Source: an uncultured Sphingobacteriales bacterium
GTDB taxonomy: Bacteria > Bacteroidota > Bacteroidia > Chitinophagales > Chitinophagaceae
DNA length: 64,000 nucleotides
Direction of reading: 5' to 3'
NCBI GenBank assembly: GCA_937991535.1
Contig: CALKHN010000047.1
Span: 16,266-80,265 of the forward strand
In this document: positions 25,419 through 34,200 of the stretch, in pieces
Layout: each line of letters starts with the position of its first letter
Position numbering within the stretch: the first letter of the stretch is position 1
The notes under the pieces: model-generated
Database searches by the model: none
Seen by the model: the letters and a program-made list of their open reading frames with translations, nothing else
Told to the model about the DNA's origin: nothing
Made by a program: the position numbers and the translations under genes

Positions 25419-26420
25419 ATGTTAAAACCCAAAACTCAATCACATAGTCACAGTAGAAACATATAACACAATAGCGTAAACAAAACCATGTGTATTTATC
25501 TGACATATGATCCTATGTGTTAAAAATAAAAAATCAAAGCACATAGGCACAGTAGGAACATAGAACACAATAGGGCAAACAAAACCATGTGCAACTATCT
25601 GCACTATGATTCCTATGTGTTAAAAATAAAAACTCAAGCACATAGGCACAGTGGGAACATAGAACACAATAGCTTAAACAAAACCATGTGTATCTATCTG
25701 ATATATGATCCTATGTGTTAAAAATAAAAACTCAATCACATAGGCACAGTAGAAACATAGAACACAAAGCGTAAACAAAACCAAGCACATCTATCTGCAC
25801 TATGATTCCTATGTGTTAAAAATAAAAACTCAATCCACATAGTCACAGTAGAAACATGGAACACAATAGGGTAAACAAAACCAAGCACATCTATCTGGGC
25901 TATGATTCCTATGTGTTAAAAATAAAAACTCAAGCACATAGGCACAGTGGGAACATGGAACACAATAGCGTAAATAAAACCATGTGTATTTATCTGGGCT
26001 ATGATTCCTATGTGTTAAAAATAAAAATCAAAGCGCATAGTCACAGTAGAAACATATAACACAATAGCGTAAACAAAACCATGTGTATCTATCTGACATA
26101 TGATCCTATGTGTTAAAAATAAAAACTCAATCACATAGGCACAGTAGAAACATAGAACACAAAGCGTAAACAAAACCAAGCACATCTATCTGCACTATGA
26201 TTCCTATGTGTTAAAAATAAAAACTCAATCCACATAGTCACAGTAGAAACATGGAACACAATAGGGTAAACAAAACCAAGCACATCTATCTGGGCTATGA
26301 TTCCTATGTGTTAAAAATAAAAAATCAAAGCACATAGGCACAGTAAAAACATAGGAACACAGCAGAGGGAGAACTTATGTGTACCTATGTACGTATGATC
26401 CTAAGTGTTGAAAAAAGGAC
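25419..26420 (+). repeat. Tandem array of ~99-bp units with inverted ends
   Basis: Nine full units start at 25441, 25540, 25639, 25737, 25836, 25935, 26034, 26132 and 26231 (98-100 bp each), after a partial unit tail at 25419-25440 and before a degenerate tenth at 26331-26420. Each unit starts CACATAGNCACAGT and ends CCTATGTG followed by TTAAAAATAAAA, so CACATAG/CTATGTG ends can pair across the unit. The middle comes in two main versions (TGTGTATCTAT or AGCACATCTAT). Units 4-5 and 8-9 are almost identical, showing a block duplication. There is no gene in the 1158 bp between ispH and the amylase. Related units lie at 63.79-64.0 kb. Confidence 0.92.
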
Positions 26421-26503
26421 ATGCTGCTGTACTCCTGTACTTCGGCAAAATATATTACCTTCCCCGCCAGATATTTTAAATAAAACCGATAACCTGAATT
26501 ACC

Positions 26504-27787
26504 ATGCATACAGAACACCGGCGCGTAGAATGGAGATACAATACCAACGTTTATGAAATAAATCTTCGTCAATATACAAAAGAAGGCAGCTTCAATGCTT
26601 TTGCAAAAGAGCTCCCAAGGCTGCGGAAAATGGGTGTGGAAACCCTGTGGTTTATGCCCGTAACGCCTATCTCAAAAGAAAAAATGAAAGGAAGCATGGG
26701 CAGTTATTATGCCTGTTCGGATTATACTTCCATAAACCCTGAATTTGGTACGCTCGATGACTTTAAAAAATTAATTGGAGCGGCACACGAGGCCGGATTT
26801 AAAGTTATTTTGGATTGGGTGGCCAATCACACCGGCTGGGATCATGTGTGGACCCTGGAGCACCCGGAATATTATCAAAGAGACGGCAACGGGAATTTTA
26901 AAGCCGCTTCGGGAATGGATGATATTATTGAACTGAACTTTAACAACCCCGGCCTGGTAGAGGCGATGATTGAAGCAATGAAGTTTTGGATAAAGGAATG
27001 CGATATTGATGGATTTCGTTGCGACCTGGCATTTTGGGTAACACTGGATTTCTGGAAGAAGGCAAGACCGGTGTTGGATCAGATCAAGCCTTTGTTCTGG
27101 CTGGGCGAATTTGATGCGTTGGATAATCCCGATTATTTAGAAGTGTTTGATGCAGCCTACACCTGGACATGGATGCATAAAACAGAGGCATTTTATAAAA
27201 ATGAACGCAATCTTCCGGCATTGGAAAACTTGTTATATCAATATAAAGAAATTTTTCTTCCGGGTACCACCGGTCTCTATTTTACAGCCAATCACGATGA
27301 AAACAGCTGGAATGGAACAGAGTTCGAGAAATATGGCGATATGGCGGCGGCGCTGGCTGTATTTAACTGCACATGGGAGGGTATTCCCCTGCTGTACAGC
27401 GGGCAGGAATTACCGAACCTGAAAAGGTTACAATTTTTTGAGAAAGACCCTATAGAATGGAACGGCAAATATGAGCTGGAAGATTTTTATAAAAAACTAT
27501 TCAGCCTTCGCCGCGAAAACCCGGCGTTGGCTGCAGGTGATGGTAAAGTGGAAACAAGGATACTTGATTTTAAACTGGATCAGCATATTTTTGGTTACAC
27601 CAGAAAAAGTGGCAATAACGCCATATTGGTATTGTTGAATTTATCGCCCTACCCAGGCCGGTTTATGAATAAGAACACCGGTATTTCAGGTAAATGCAAA
27701 GAATTGTTCAGCAACGAAGAAAAAGATTGCTCCGCTGATGAATGGTTTGAACTGCCCGCATGGGGATATAAAGTGTTTGTAAAATAA
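26504..27787 (+). CDS. Alpha-amylase family glycoside hydrolase (GH13)
   Basis: The 427-residue enzyme has no signal peptide and should be cytoplasmic. The GH13 conserved regions are in order: VILDWVANHTG (region I, about 104), DGFRCDLAF (region II, nucleophile Asp about 173), WLGEFD (region III, acid/base Glu about 201) and ANHDEN (region IV, Asp about 265). NVYEINLRQYTKEGSF near the start is typical of the small bacterial amylase-type subfamily in Bacteroidetes. It probably acts on malto-oligosaccharides or glycogen; exact bond specificity is unknown. The C-terminal beta domain covers about 345-427. Its stop lies 2 bp from the stop of the convergent gene at 27790. Confidence 0.92.
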   Translation: MHTEHRRVEWRYNTNVYEINLRQYTKEGSFNAFAKELPRLRKMGVETLWFMPVTPISKEKMKGSMGSYYACSDYTSINPEFGTLDDFKKLIGAAHEAGFKVILDWVANHTGWDHVWTLEHPEYYQRDGNGNFKAASGMDDIIELNFNNPGLVEAMIEAMKFWIKECDIDGFRCDLAFWVTLDFWKKARPVLDQIKPLFWLGEFDALDNPDYLEVFDAAYTWTWMHKTEAFYKNERNLPALENLLYQYKEIFLPGTTGLYFTANHDENSWNGTEFEKYGDMAAALAVFNCTWEGIPLLYSGQELPNLKRLQFFEKDPIEWNGKYELEDFYKKLFSLRRENPALAAGDGKVETRILDFKLDQHIFGYTRKSGNNAILVLLNLSPYPGRFMNKNTGISGKCKELFSNEEKDCSADEWFELPAWGYKVFVK

Positions 27788-27789
27788 CC

Positions 27790-28740
27790 CTATCGCTTTC
27801 GCCGAATTCTTATCGTAGAATTTTGTGTTAAACTGCTCGAAAGAAATATTTCATGGCGGTTTACGCCATCGGTAAGCACCATTAAAGCGGTATTGGGCGC
27901 AATGCTTCCTAAATTTTCGGCAAACATGCTTATTTCATTGTATTCTTTGGTAGTATCTAAAACGGTATAAAACACAATACCCCGTTCGCTGAGCAACTGG
28001 TGGGTTGACACGGGTTCTTTATTGAAGAAAACGGAGATGCTGTCGCCATCTATTATGCCGTTGTCGTAAAAAGTGAGTCGCAGAGAATCGGAATGCACCC
28101 ATATTTCTTTACCTACTACTTCTTTTCGCTTAGTGAATTCTTCAAGGATCTTTTGTGCTTCCATTTTTTCTGCCGAAGGTTCCTTTACTTTCAGGTCTAC
28201 GGAATCAGGAACATATACTTTGGTGTCATTTACGACCACATCTTCCTCGGAAGGACGCCATATTTTCTTTATGGCGGCAAATTTATCAATCAGGCTATCT
28301 GTGTTCAGCGCTTCACCATACACAAAGTCGAAAGCGATATCGGGGCAGGTATACCTGTATTTTCCCTGAGTTGTAAACACGCCCTTAATGCTGGTGCTTA
28401 CCCGGGAGGCTGTAAGTATGGCCCTCAGATCCATAATACATTCTACACCGTTGCTGGAGGATGCGCGGAAATAAGTAATGGGAACATCTTTAATGAGCAC
28501 TTCCCTCGTGCGTTGATTGTAAGTGCCTTTTATATAAAAACTCTGGTAGCTGTCGCGGAAATAATAACTGATAATACCTTTTACCTCGTTATTATTCTGT
28601 TTCAGATCAAGTTCAACCAGGTAATTGTTGTGCGATCCGCCCAATAACACATCGGCACTGCCATACCAGCTTCCCTTTATGCCCTGGGCGATTCCGTGTG
28701 CTGTACATAAAAAACAAAAGAGGGTTAGTAATATTCTCAT
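27790..28740 (-). CDS. Exported protein of unknown function
   Basis: A signal peptide (RILLTLFCFLCTAHGIAQG, 2-20) leads a 316-residue protein. Residues about 20-140 are a beta-rich module (IKGSWYGSADVLLGG, LVELDLKQNNNEVKGIISYYF, TREVLIKDVPITYF) of the sort seen in small lipocalin-like or carbohydrate-binding secreted proteins. Residues about 195-316 (KEIWVHSDSLRLTFYDNGIIDGDSIS and on) resemble a second beta-sandwich. I do not recognise a named family. It converges with the amylase gene with 2 bp between stops and is on the same strand as smpB, 118 bp further on. Confidence 0.7.
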   Translation of the reverse strand: MRILLTLFCFLCTAHGIAQGIKGSWYGSADVLLGGSHNNYLVELDLKQNNNEVKGIISYYFRDSYQSFYIKGTYNQRTREVLIKDVPITYFRASSSNGVECIMDLRAILTASRVSTSIKGVFTTQGKYRYTCPDIAFDFVYGEALNTDSLIDKFAAIKKIWRPSEEDVVVNDTKVYVPDSVDLKVKEPSAEKMEAQKILEEFTKRKEVVGKEIWVHSDSLRLTFYDNGIIDGDSISVFFNKEPVSTHQLLSERGIVFYTVLDTTKEYNEISMFAENLGSIAPNTALMVLTDGVNRHEIFLSSSLTQNSTIRIRRKR

Positions 28741-28858
28741 CTAACTACTTGAATAGTACGGTTATGTAATTGCATGCAAAGTAACGTTTGATATGTAAAA
28801 GTATTGTAAATAAAGTGTTTATCTTCCGCAAGCCTAAATCAGCTCAAAACTTCCGCGG

Positions 28859-29299
28859 TTAAATACCATATTTTCTTTTAATCTCTCTTTCAGTGTCGCG
28901 GGCCTTAATTGTTTCTCTTTTATCGTGCAGTTTTTTTCCTTTCCCAAGCCCAACTTCTATTTTAGCCAGTCCTTTATCGTTAAAAAAAATACTCAGCGGC
29001 ACTATGGTGTATCCCTTTTCCTTTAATTTGGATTCAAGCTTTTTTAATTCCTTTTTATTCAACAGCAATTTTCGTTCCCGCAGCGGCTCATGGTTGTGGT
29101 AGGTTCCATGGCTGTATTCCGCAATATGAAGACTTTTGATCCATAATTCTCCTTTATGAAAATAACAGTAGCTATCGTTAAAGCTTGCCCTTCCCTCTCT
29201 TAGGGATTTTACCTCAGTGCCTGTTAATACCAGCCCTGCCACATATTTGTCATCTATGTGATATTCATAATAGGCCGAACGATTGCGTATATTAGACAT
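28859..29299 (-). CDS. smpB: SsrA-binding protein SmpB
   Basis: The 146-residue protein binds tmRNA and delivers it to stalled ribosomes for trans-translation. The family signatures are clear: NRSAYYEYHIDDKYVAGLVLTGTEVKSLREGR (residues about 6-38), FNDSYCYFHKGELWIKSLHIAEY, LLNKKELKKLESKLKEKGYTIVPL and the basic tail GLGKGKKLHDKRETIKARDTEREIKRKYG that reads the empty mRNA channel. Length is normal. The tmRNA gene (ssrA) itself was not found in the window. ATG start; 51 bp before accD on the same strand. Confidence 0.96.
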   Translation of the reverse strand: MSNIRNRSAYYEYHIDDKYVAGLVLTGTEVKSLREGRASFNDSYCYFHKGELWIKSLHIAEYSHGTYHNHEPLRERKLLLNKKELKKLESKLKEKGYTIVPLSIFFNDKGLAKIEVGLGKGKKLHDKRETIKARDTEREIKRKYGI

Positions 29300-29350
29300 G
29301 GCTTTGTAAATAGTGATTTCCCGAAAGTCAAATGATACTGGCGGTACAGG

Positions 29351-30262
29351 TTAAGATTCAAATAGTGTAAGGAGAGTAGCTATTTTTTCTTTTAATTCCT
29401 TACGTGGAATAATGATATCCAGGAAACCATGATCCATTAAAAATTCGGAACTTTGAAAACCGGGAGGAAGGTCTTTTTTTATGGTTTCTTTAATTACCCG
29501 CGGGCCCGCAAATCCTATCATAGCCCCGGGTTCCCCGATATTTATATCTCCAAGCATTGCAAATGAGGCAGTAGTTCCGCCATAAGTAGGGTCCGTGCAA
29601 AGAGAAATATAGGGAAGGCGTGCATCCGACATTTGCGACAGTTTACCTGAGGTTTTGGCCAGTTGCATCAGTGAAAAAGCACTTTCCATCATTCTGGCAC
29701 CGCCACTTTTGCTGATGATCAGTAAGGGAAAACGATGCTGCAGGCAATAATCAACTGCTTTGGCTATTTTTTCACCCATTACACTTCCCAGCGAACCGCC
29801 GATAAAATTAAAATCCATGCAACACACTACCAGTGTATGGCTGTTTATTTTGCCGGTTGCAACGGAAATGGAGTCATTTAAACCCGTTTTCCGGTAAGCT
29901 TCCTCCAGGCGTTTTTGATAGGGTTTTAAATCGTTGAAATTCAAAAAATCGACCGAGCGGATGTTAACGAATAATTCTTCATATTGCTGCTGGTCGAATA
30001 ATATATCAAAATATTCCTGGCTGCCTATGCGGTGATGATAATTGCATTTAGGGCAAACAAAAAGATTTTCCTTCAGTTCCAGCACGGTGCAGGTGTATTT
30101 ACAGCTTGGGCATTTGATCCACAATCCGTCGGGCGTTTCTTTCTTTTCTGCTGTAGACGTAAGTATGCCTTTTTTGATTCGTTTGAACCAACGACTTCTT
30201 GCTTCATCATTGTTCCCATCCTCGCCGGCAAGGTTGGCATCAAAATCTTCTTCGTGTTGCAT
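29351..30262 (-). CDS. accD: Acetyl-CoA carboxylase carboxyltransferase subunit beta
   Basis: This subunit transfers the carboxyl group from biotin to acetyl-CoA, the first step of fatty-acid synthesis. The ATG at 30260-30262 gives 303 residues; a TTG eight codons upstream also keeps the frame. The zinc ribbon has four Cys: CPSC (about 51 and 54) and CPKC (about 70 and 73). WFKRIKKGILTS is the canonical N-terminal motif, here preceded by a longer acidic tail than in most AccD. The crotonase-like core carries SKSGGARM, CTDPTYGGTTASFAMLGD and GFAGPRVI. accA and accB/accC are elsewhere. A -7 box on the same strand lies at 30413-30420. Confidence 0.95.
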   Translation of the reverse strand: MQHEEDFDANLAGEDGNNDEARSRWFKRIKKGILTSTAEKKETPDGLWIKCPSCKYTCTVLELKENLFVCPKCNYHHRIGSQEYFDILFDQQQYEELFVNIRSVDFLNFNDLKPYQKRLEEAYRKTGLNDSISVATGKINSHTLVVCCMDFNFIGGSLGSVMGEKIAKAVDYCLQHRFPLLIISKSGGARMMESAFSLMQLAKTSGKLSQMSDARLPYISLCTDPTYGGTTASFAMLGDINIGEPGAMIGFAGPRVIKETIKKDLPPGFQSSEFLMDHGFLDIIIPRKELKEKIATLLTLFES

Positions 30263-30412
30263 CTTTATGCTTATGTTGGAGGTCAAGATTAACGAATTTA
30301 TTGAATAATAACAAAAATACCCATCGCATTATACCATACCGGAACGGACGAAAAAGCAGGTAGTTCAAGTGCTAACAGGTAATATACAGCGTGCAAACAA
30401 AAATATGGGGAG

Positions 30413-30420
30413 CAAAGATA
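30413..30420 (-). promoter_or_regulatory. -7 promoter box, probably for accD
   Basis: On the minus strand TATCTTTG matches TAnnTTTG exactly. It lies 150 bases before the accD ATG, in the 237-bp gap after the permease gene, so a long leader would be required. Confidence 0.4.
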
Positions 30421-30499
30421 AACAAGAAATTATTATCCTGTTCAGCAGATTTAATTCCTGAGCTGTTTGGCCTGTTGTGCAGGTTTACACTACTCCCGG

Positions 30500-31720
30500 C
30501 TAGTTCCTTAATTCAAATGGCTGGCTGGCTGCGCGTTTTGATGGAAGCCAGGATGCCGTTAGCGCGATAATAAAAACAGTGATGGCTACAATGATAAAGT
30601 CAGAAAACACCAGTTTTACCGGGTAATAATCAATAATAAATGAAGTGCCTTCCAAAGGAATAAGTTTAAACTGCAATTGTAAAAAACACAGTACCAGCGC
30701 CAATATTATTCCTATTCCGCTACCTATAGCGGCCAGTACAACCCCTTCGGTTAAAAAAACTTTTTGTATCCATCCCCGGTCGGCGCCCATGGATTGTAAA
30801 ATTTGTATGTCTTTCTGCTTTTCTAATACCAGCATGCTTAAAGCGCCAATCATATTAAATGCCGCTACTGCCAGCACTAAAATAAATATACCAAAAATGG
30901 CATATTTTTCCAGTCGCATTACATTGTATAAGCTGCTGTTTTGTTCATAGCGGGTTTGTACGATATAATTGGTTCCTAACAGTTGCTGAATCTGGCTTTT
31001 GGTTATTTTTTCATCATCCGTATTGGCCATAGCAATTTCCACAGCGCTGTATTCATCGGGCTTAAAGTTCATGTATTGTCTTACAAAATCGAGGTTGGTG
31101 AGTACATATTTATTATCGAAATCCTGCTGAATGGCAAAGGCGCCATTAGGAATTATTTTGCCTTCATTAAAAGATGACATTGGATTGCCGATATCATCCA
31201 CCCCTTTTTTGGGTAAATAAACAGTAAGGCTGCCAATGGCCCTGTCGCTCAAAATAGCAACCGCATTCTCAATACCTACACCCATAACGGCGCCAGGATG
31301 TTCCGCATCACCCAGCAAAAACTGACCTCTTACCAGGCTTTTTTCAACTGTAGTAACTTTAGTATAGTTAGAATCAACTCCTTTTAGTTCAACAATAGCC
31401 TGGTAGTTCTGGTTCTGCAAAAGGGCTTTTTCTTCTGCCACCAGCGAAAAGTTGCTGATATTGTTTATTTTTTTGAGCTCTGCTATCTGTGAAGGCGTGA
31501 GGATAATGGTTTTTCCGGAAGCAGCGGTTATTTTGAGGTCGGTGTAAAATGTAGAATACAGCGATTTTACAAGATCTTCAAAACCATTAAAAGCGCTCCA
31601 CAGTACCAGTAAAGCTGCCGTGGCAAAGGCAATGGCAGTTACACTTACCCATGCAATGATGTTGATGGCATTGGTAGATTTTTTGGCTTTAAAATACCGC
31701 CAGGCAAAAGTTAAATACAA
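30500..31720 (-). CDS. FtsX/LolC-LolE family ABC-transporter permease
   Basis: The 406-residue protein has the LolC/E layout: an N-terminal helix (NAINIIAWVSVTAIAFATAALLVLW, about 17-41) with the RYFKAKKSTNAINII signature, a 230-residue periplasmic MacB-like domain, then three membrane helices (about 275-395) including EKQKDIQILQSMGADRGWIQKVFLTEG, the coupling segment that docks on an ABC ATPase. In Gram-negatives the LolCDE machine releases lipoproteins from the inner membrane. The ATPase (LolD) is not adjacent. The start must be TTG at 31720, since a TAG lies six codons upstream and no ATG precedes the conserved helix. It follows rbfA by 90 bp on the same strand. Confidence 0.88.
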   Translation of the reverse strand: MYLTFAWRYFKAKKSTNAINIIAWVSVTAIAFATAALLVLWSAFNGFEDLVKSLYSTFYTDLKITAASGKTIILTPSQIAELKKINNISNFSLVAEEKALLQNQNYQAIVELKGVDSNYTKVTTVEKSLVRGQFLLGDAEHPGAVMGVGIENAVAILSDRAIGSLTVYLPKKGVDDIGNPMSSFNEGKIIPNGAFAIQQDFDNKYVLTNLDFVRQYMNFKPDEYSAVEIAMANTDDEKITKSQIQQLLGTNYIVQTRYEQNSSLYNVMRLEKYAIFGIFILVLAVAAFNMIGALSMLVLEKQKDIQILQSMGADRGWIQKVFLTEGVVLAAIGSGIGIILALVLCFLQLQFKLIPLEGTSFIIDYYPVKLVFSDFIIVAITVFIIALTASWLPSKRAASQPFELRN

Positions 31721-31810
31721 TATAAATGGTTTATGCTAAAGTAATTATATGTAATAGTTATCGGGTGCATCTCAAATGATTGCATCGTTTTATACCCTGC
31801 ACCTTTCACC

Positions 31811-32191
31811 CTATTCCTCTCCCGATCCGCTTTTCCCATCCTCTTCCTTTATTTTTTTAAACAATGCTTCCATTTTAAATACATGTTCCAGTGTATCATC
31901 AATAAAGAATTTCAATTCGGGTATCCGGCGCAACTGGTGTTTAACTCTTGTCGTTAATTCCTTTTTAATTTCCCAGGCTTTATCCTCAATCTTTTTTAAA
32001 CCCTCCTTTGCATCTCTTATCTGGAAAAAACTCAGGTATATCCTGGCTTCCAGCAGGTCGGGGGTTACTTTTACCGATGATATGGAAACCATTCCACCCT
32101 CCAGCATATTCAATCCAAGGCGTTGAAATATTTCGTTAAACTCTTCTAATAATAAAGCAGCTACCTGTTTCTGACGCTTTCCTTCCTGCAT
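31811..32191 (-). CDS. rbfA: Ribosome-binding factor A
   Basis: The 126-residue protein (ATG at 32189-32191) helps 30S subunit maturation by binding near helix 1 of 16S rRNA. The KH-type fold is recognisable: MQEGKRQKQVAALLLEEFNEIFQR, then VSISSVKVTPDLLEARIYLSFF (about 40-61), LTTRVKHQLRRIPELKFFIDDTLEHVFKMEAL (about 85-115). An acidic tail closes the protein. A TTG three codons upstream is possible but adds nothing conserved. It sits upstream of the LolC/E permease gene in the same direction and diverges from the MsbA-like gene, sharing a 63-bp promoter gap. Confidence 0.92.
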   Translation of the reverse strand: MQEGKRQKQVAALLLEEFNEIFQRLGLNMLEGGMVSISSVKVTPDLLEARIYLSFFQIRDAKEGLKKIEDKAWEIKKELTTRVKHQLRRIPELKFFIDDTLEHVFKMEALFKKIKEEDGKSGSGEE

Positions 32192-32254
32192 TTCATTCAA
32201 GTTTAGTGGCTGTAAATTTACTTACTTTGCCGTTCAATTTGATCAGCAAACATA

Positions 32255-34063
32255 ATGAAGAAATATTCGAGAATTTTTAATTACCTGAAACAATACCGTA
32301 CGGAAATTGTTCTTTACTTTATTTGCATCATATTTTCCATTGTTTTTTCTGTTGTTTCACTGGGCATGCTGGCCCCGTTTTTCGACCTTATTTTTATGGG
32401 AGATAATGCCGGTATGGTACCTAAAGCCGACAGCCCGCTTACAGCTTATATCCGTAAGCTTTTGATACTGTGGGTTGGAGATTTAAATCCCAAGGGAGCA
32501 TTGGCTTTTATTTGTATTATTATAGTGAGTTCCATTTTACTGAAAAACCTCTTCCTTTATCTTTCTTTTAATATACTCAATCCCATAAAGAATAGAATTG
32601 TTAACAGGCTTCGTTCGGAACTGTATTATAAAATACTTGGATTGCCCATTGGGTATTTCACCGAAAAAAGAAAGGGCGATCTCATTAGCCGCATTACCAA
32701 TGATGTGGCGGAGGTGGAGGTTTCGCTTGTTGGAGCACTGGAAGGCTGGATACGTGATCCGTTAACGATTTTAATAAATTTTGCCGTTTTATTTTATATC
32801 AGTCCCCAGCTAACGCTTGCCATTCTTGTGTGTATTCCGCTGGTGGGTTTTATATTAGGACGTATTTCCCGTTCGCTCAAACGACAATCGAATGAGGCTG
32901 CCATAAAACTGGGCGAATCGTTATCGGTATTGGATGAAACACTCAACGGACTGCGGGTGATTAAAGCATTTAATATTGAAGCTTTGCTAAAAACCAGGTT
33001 TGGAAAAATAAATGATGAATTGTTGTATGCTAAGAATAAGATCAGCCGCCGCCGCGACATGGCCTCTCCTATGTCGGAATTTCTGGGGGTATTGGTTTTT
33101 GTAGGTATTTTATGGTTTGGTGGTCAAATGGTATTGGGTAACCAGCTTTCTTTGTCTCCTTCCATGTTTCTTGCCTACCTCGCCATGTTTTACAATATCA
33201 TTAATCCTGTAAAAACATTATCCACCTCTTTCAGCAATATGCAAAAAGGATCTTCGGCTATTGTACGTATAGAAGAAATATTAAAAACAAAGGTAACGGT
33301 AGATGATAATCCCAACGGAAAACAACTGGTGTCTTTCAACAGCCAAATTGAATTTCGCAATGCAAGTTTCGCTTACGATGATGCTGTAATACTTAATAAG
33401 ATTAACCTTGTTATTGGAAAGGGAAAAACAGTTGCCCTGGTGGGGTCTTCGGGAGCAGGCAAATCTACCCTCGCCGACCTTGTGCCGCGGTTCCATGATG
33501 TAACCAGCGGGGAAGTATTGATAGATGGCATCAATATCAAAGACTATTCCCTCCATTCGGTACGCAGTCTGATGAGCATCGTTACACAGGAACCTATCCT
33601 TTTTAACGATACCATTGCCAATAATATAGCACTCGGCGAGCAAAGCGCAACAATGGAAGAAATTATTCATGCGGCAAAAATTGCCAATGCACACGATTTT
33701 ATTGTGAAAAAGGAAGGTGGGTACAACAGCAATATCGGCGACAGGGGAACCAAACTGAGTGGTGGCGAAAGGCAGCGGCTCACCATTGCAAGGGCGGTAT
33801 TGAAAAATCCTCCCATTCTTATATTAGACGAGGCTACTTCGTCGCTGGATACCGAAAGCGAGCGCTTGGTGCAGGATGCTATTAATAATCTTATGGCCGA
33901 CCGCACCTCAATTGTAATTGCGCATCGTTTGTCTACTGTTCGCCATGCCGATGAAATATTGGTACTGCAAAAAGGTGAAATCGTCGAAAGGGGAACGCAC
34001 GATCAGTTACTGGCAATGAACGGCAAGTATCGCCGGCTGGTGGAAATGCAGGAAGTAAAGTAG
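32255..34063 (+). CDS. ABC exporter, ATP-binding/permease fusion (MsbA-like)
   Basis: This 602-residue half-transporter has six membrane helices in residues about 15-310 and a nucleotide-binding domain in 345-600. Walker A is GSSGAGKST (about 399), the Q-loop VTQEPILF, the signature LSGGERQR (about 503), Walker B LILDEATSSLD (about 523) and the H-loop IVIAHRLS. This is the MsbA/lipid-A or multidrug exporter type; in Bacteroidetes a single MsbA-like homodimer often flips lipid A-core. Alternatively it may export a lipid or drug. ATG start at 32255. It diverges from rbfA. Confidence 0.88.
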   Translation: MKKYSRIFNYLKQYRTEIVLYFICIIFSIVFSVVSLGMLAPFFDLIFMGDNAGMVPKADSPLTAYIRKLLILWVGDLNPKGALAFICIIIVSSILLKNLFLYLSFNILNPIKNRIVNRLRSELYYKILGLPIGYFTEKRKGDLISRITNDVAEVEVSLVGALEGWIRDPLTILINFAVLFYISPQLTLAILVCIPLVGFILGRISRSLKRQSNEAAIKLGESLSVLDETLNGLRVIKAFNIEALLKTRFGKINDELLYAKNKISRRRDMASPMSEFLGVLVFVGILWFGGQMVLGNQLSLSPSMFLAYLAMFYNIINPVKTLSTSFSNMQKGSSAIVRIEEILKTKVTVDDNPNGKQLVSFNSQIEFRNASFAYDDAVILNKINLVIGKGKTVALVGSSGAGKSTLADLVPRFHDVTSGEVLIDGINIKDYSLHSVRSLMSIVTQEPILFNDTIANNIALGEQSATMEEIIHAAKIANAHDFIVKKEGGYNSNIGDRGTKLSGGERQRLTIARAVLKNPPILILDEATSSLDTESERLVQDAINNLMADRTSIVIAHRLSTVRHADEILVLQKGEIVERGTHDQLLAMNGKYRRLVEMQEVK

Positions 34064-34198
34064 AAGAAAATGTGGAAATGTGCAAATGTGGAAATTTGGA
34101 AATGTGGGAATTTGAAAATTTGAAAATGGGGAAAAAGAAGTTTGATACGGCTCGTAACCTGAAACCTGAAACCTGAACCCTGAAACCTGACGCCCCTC
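34064..34198 (+). repeat. Low-complexity intergenic repeats
   Basis: The first half reiterates an 8-9 base word (AAATGTGG, AATTTGGA, AATTTGAAA). The second half repeats CCTGAAA words at 7-base steps. Both types recur elsewhere in the window (8205-8250 and 38320-38350 for instance), so they are chromosome-wide filler rather than genes. No ORF or RNA is seen here. Confidence 0.65.
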
Positions 34199-34200
34199 CG

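Noticed and set aside
25856..26059. 67-codon reading frame inside the tandem array
   Set aside because: It is a by-product of the repeat period (99 bp is a multiple of three); it crosses unit borders and shows no start context or composition of a gene.
25441..26420. CRISPR array
   Set aside because: The repeated unit is ~99 bp with no unique spacers of constant size between short repeats, and no cas gene is in the window.
28093..28647. 184-codon plus-strand frame opposite the exported protein at 27790-28740
   Set aside because: The minus-strand frame has a signal peptide and a beta-rich pattern; the opposite frame has none and is a shadow.
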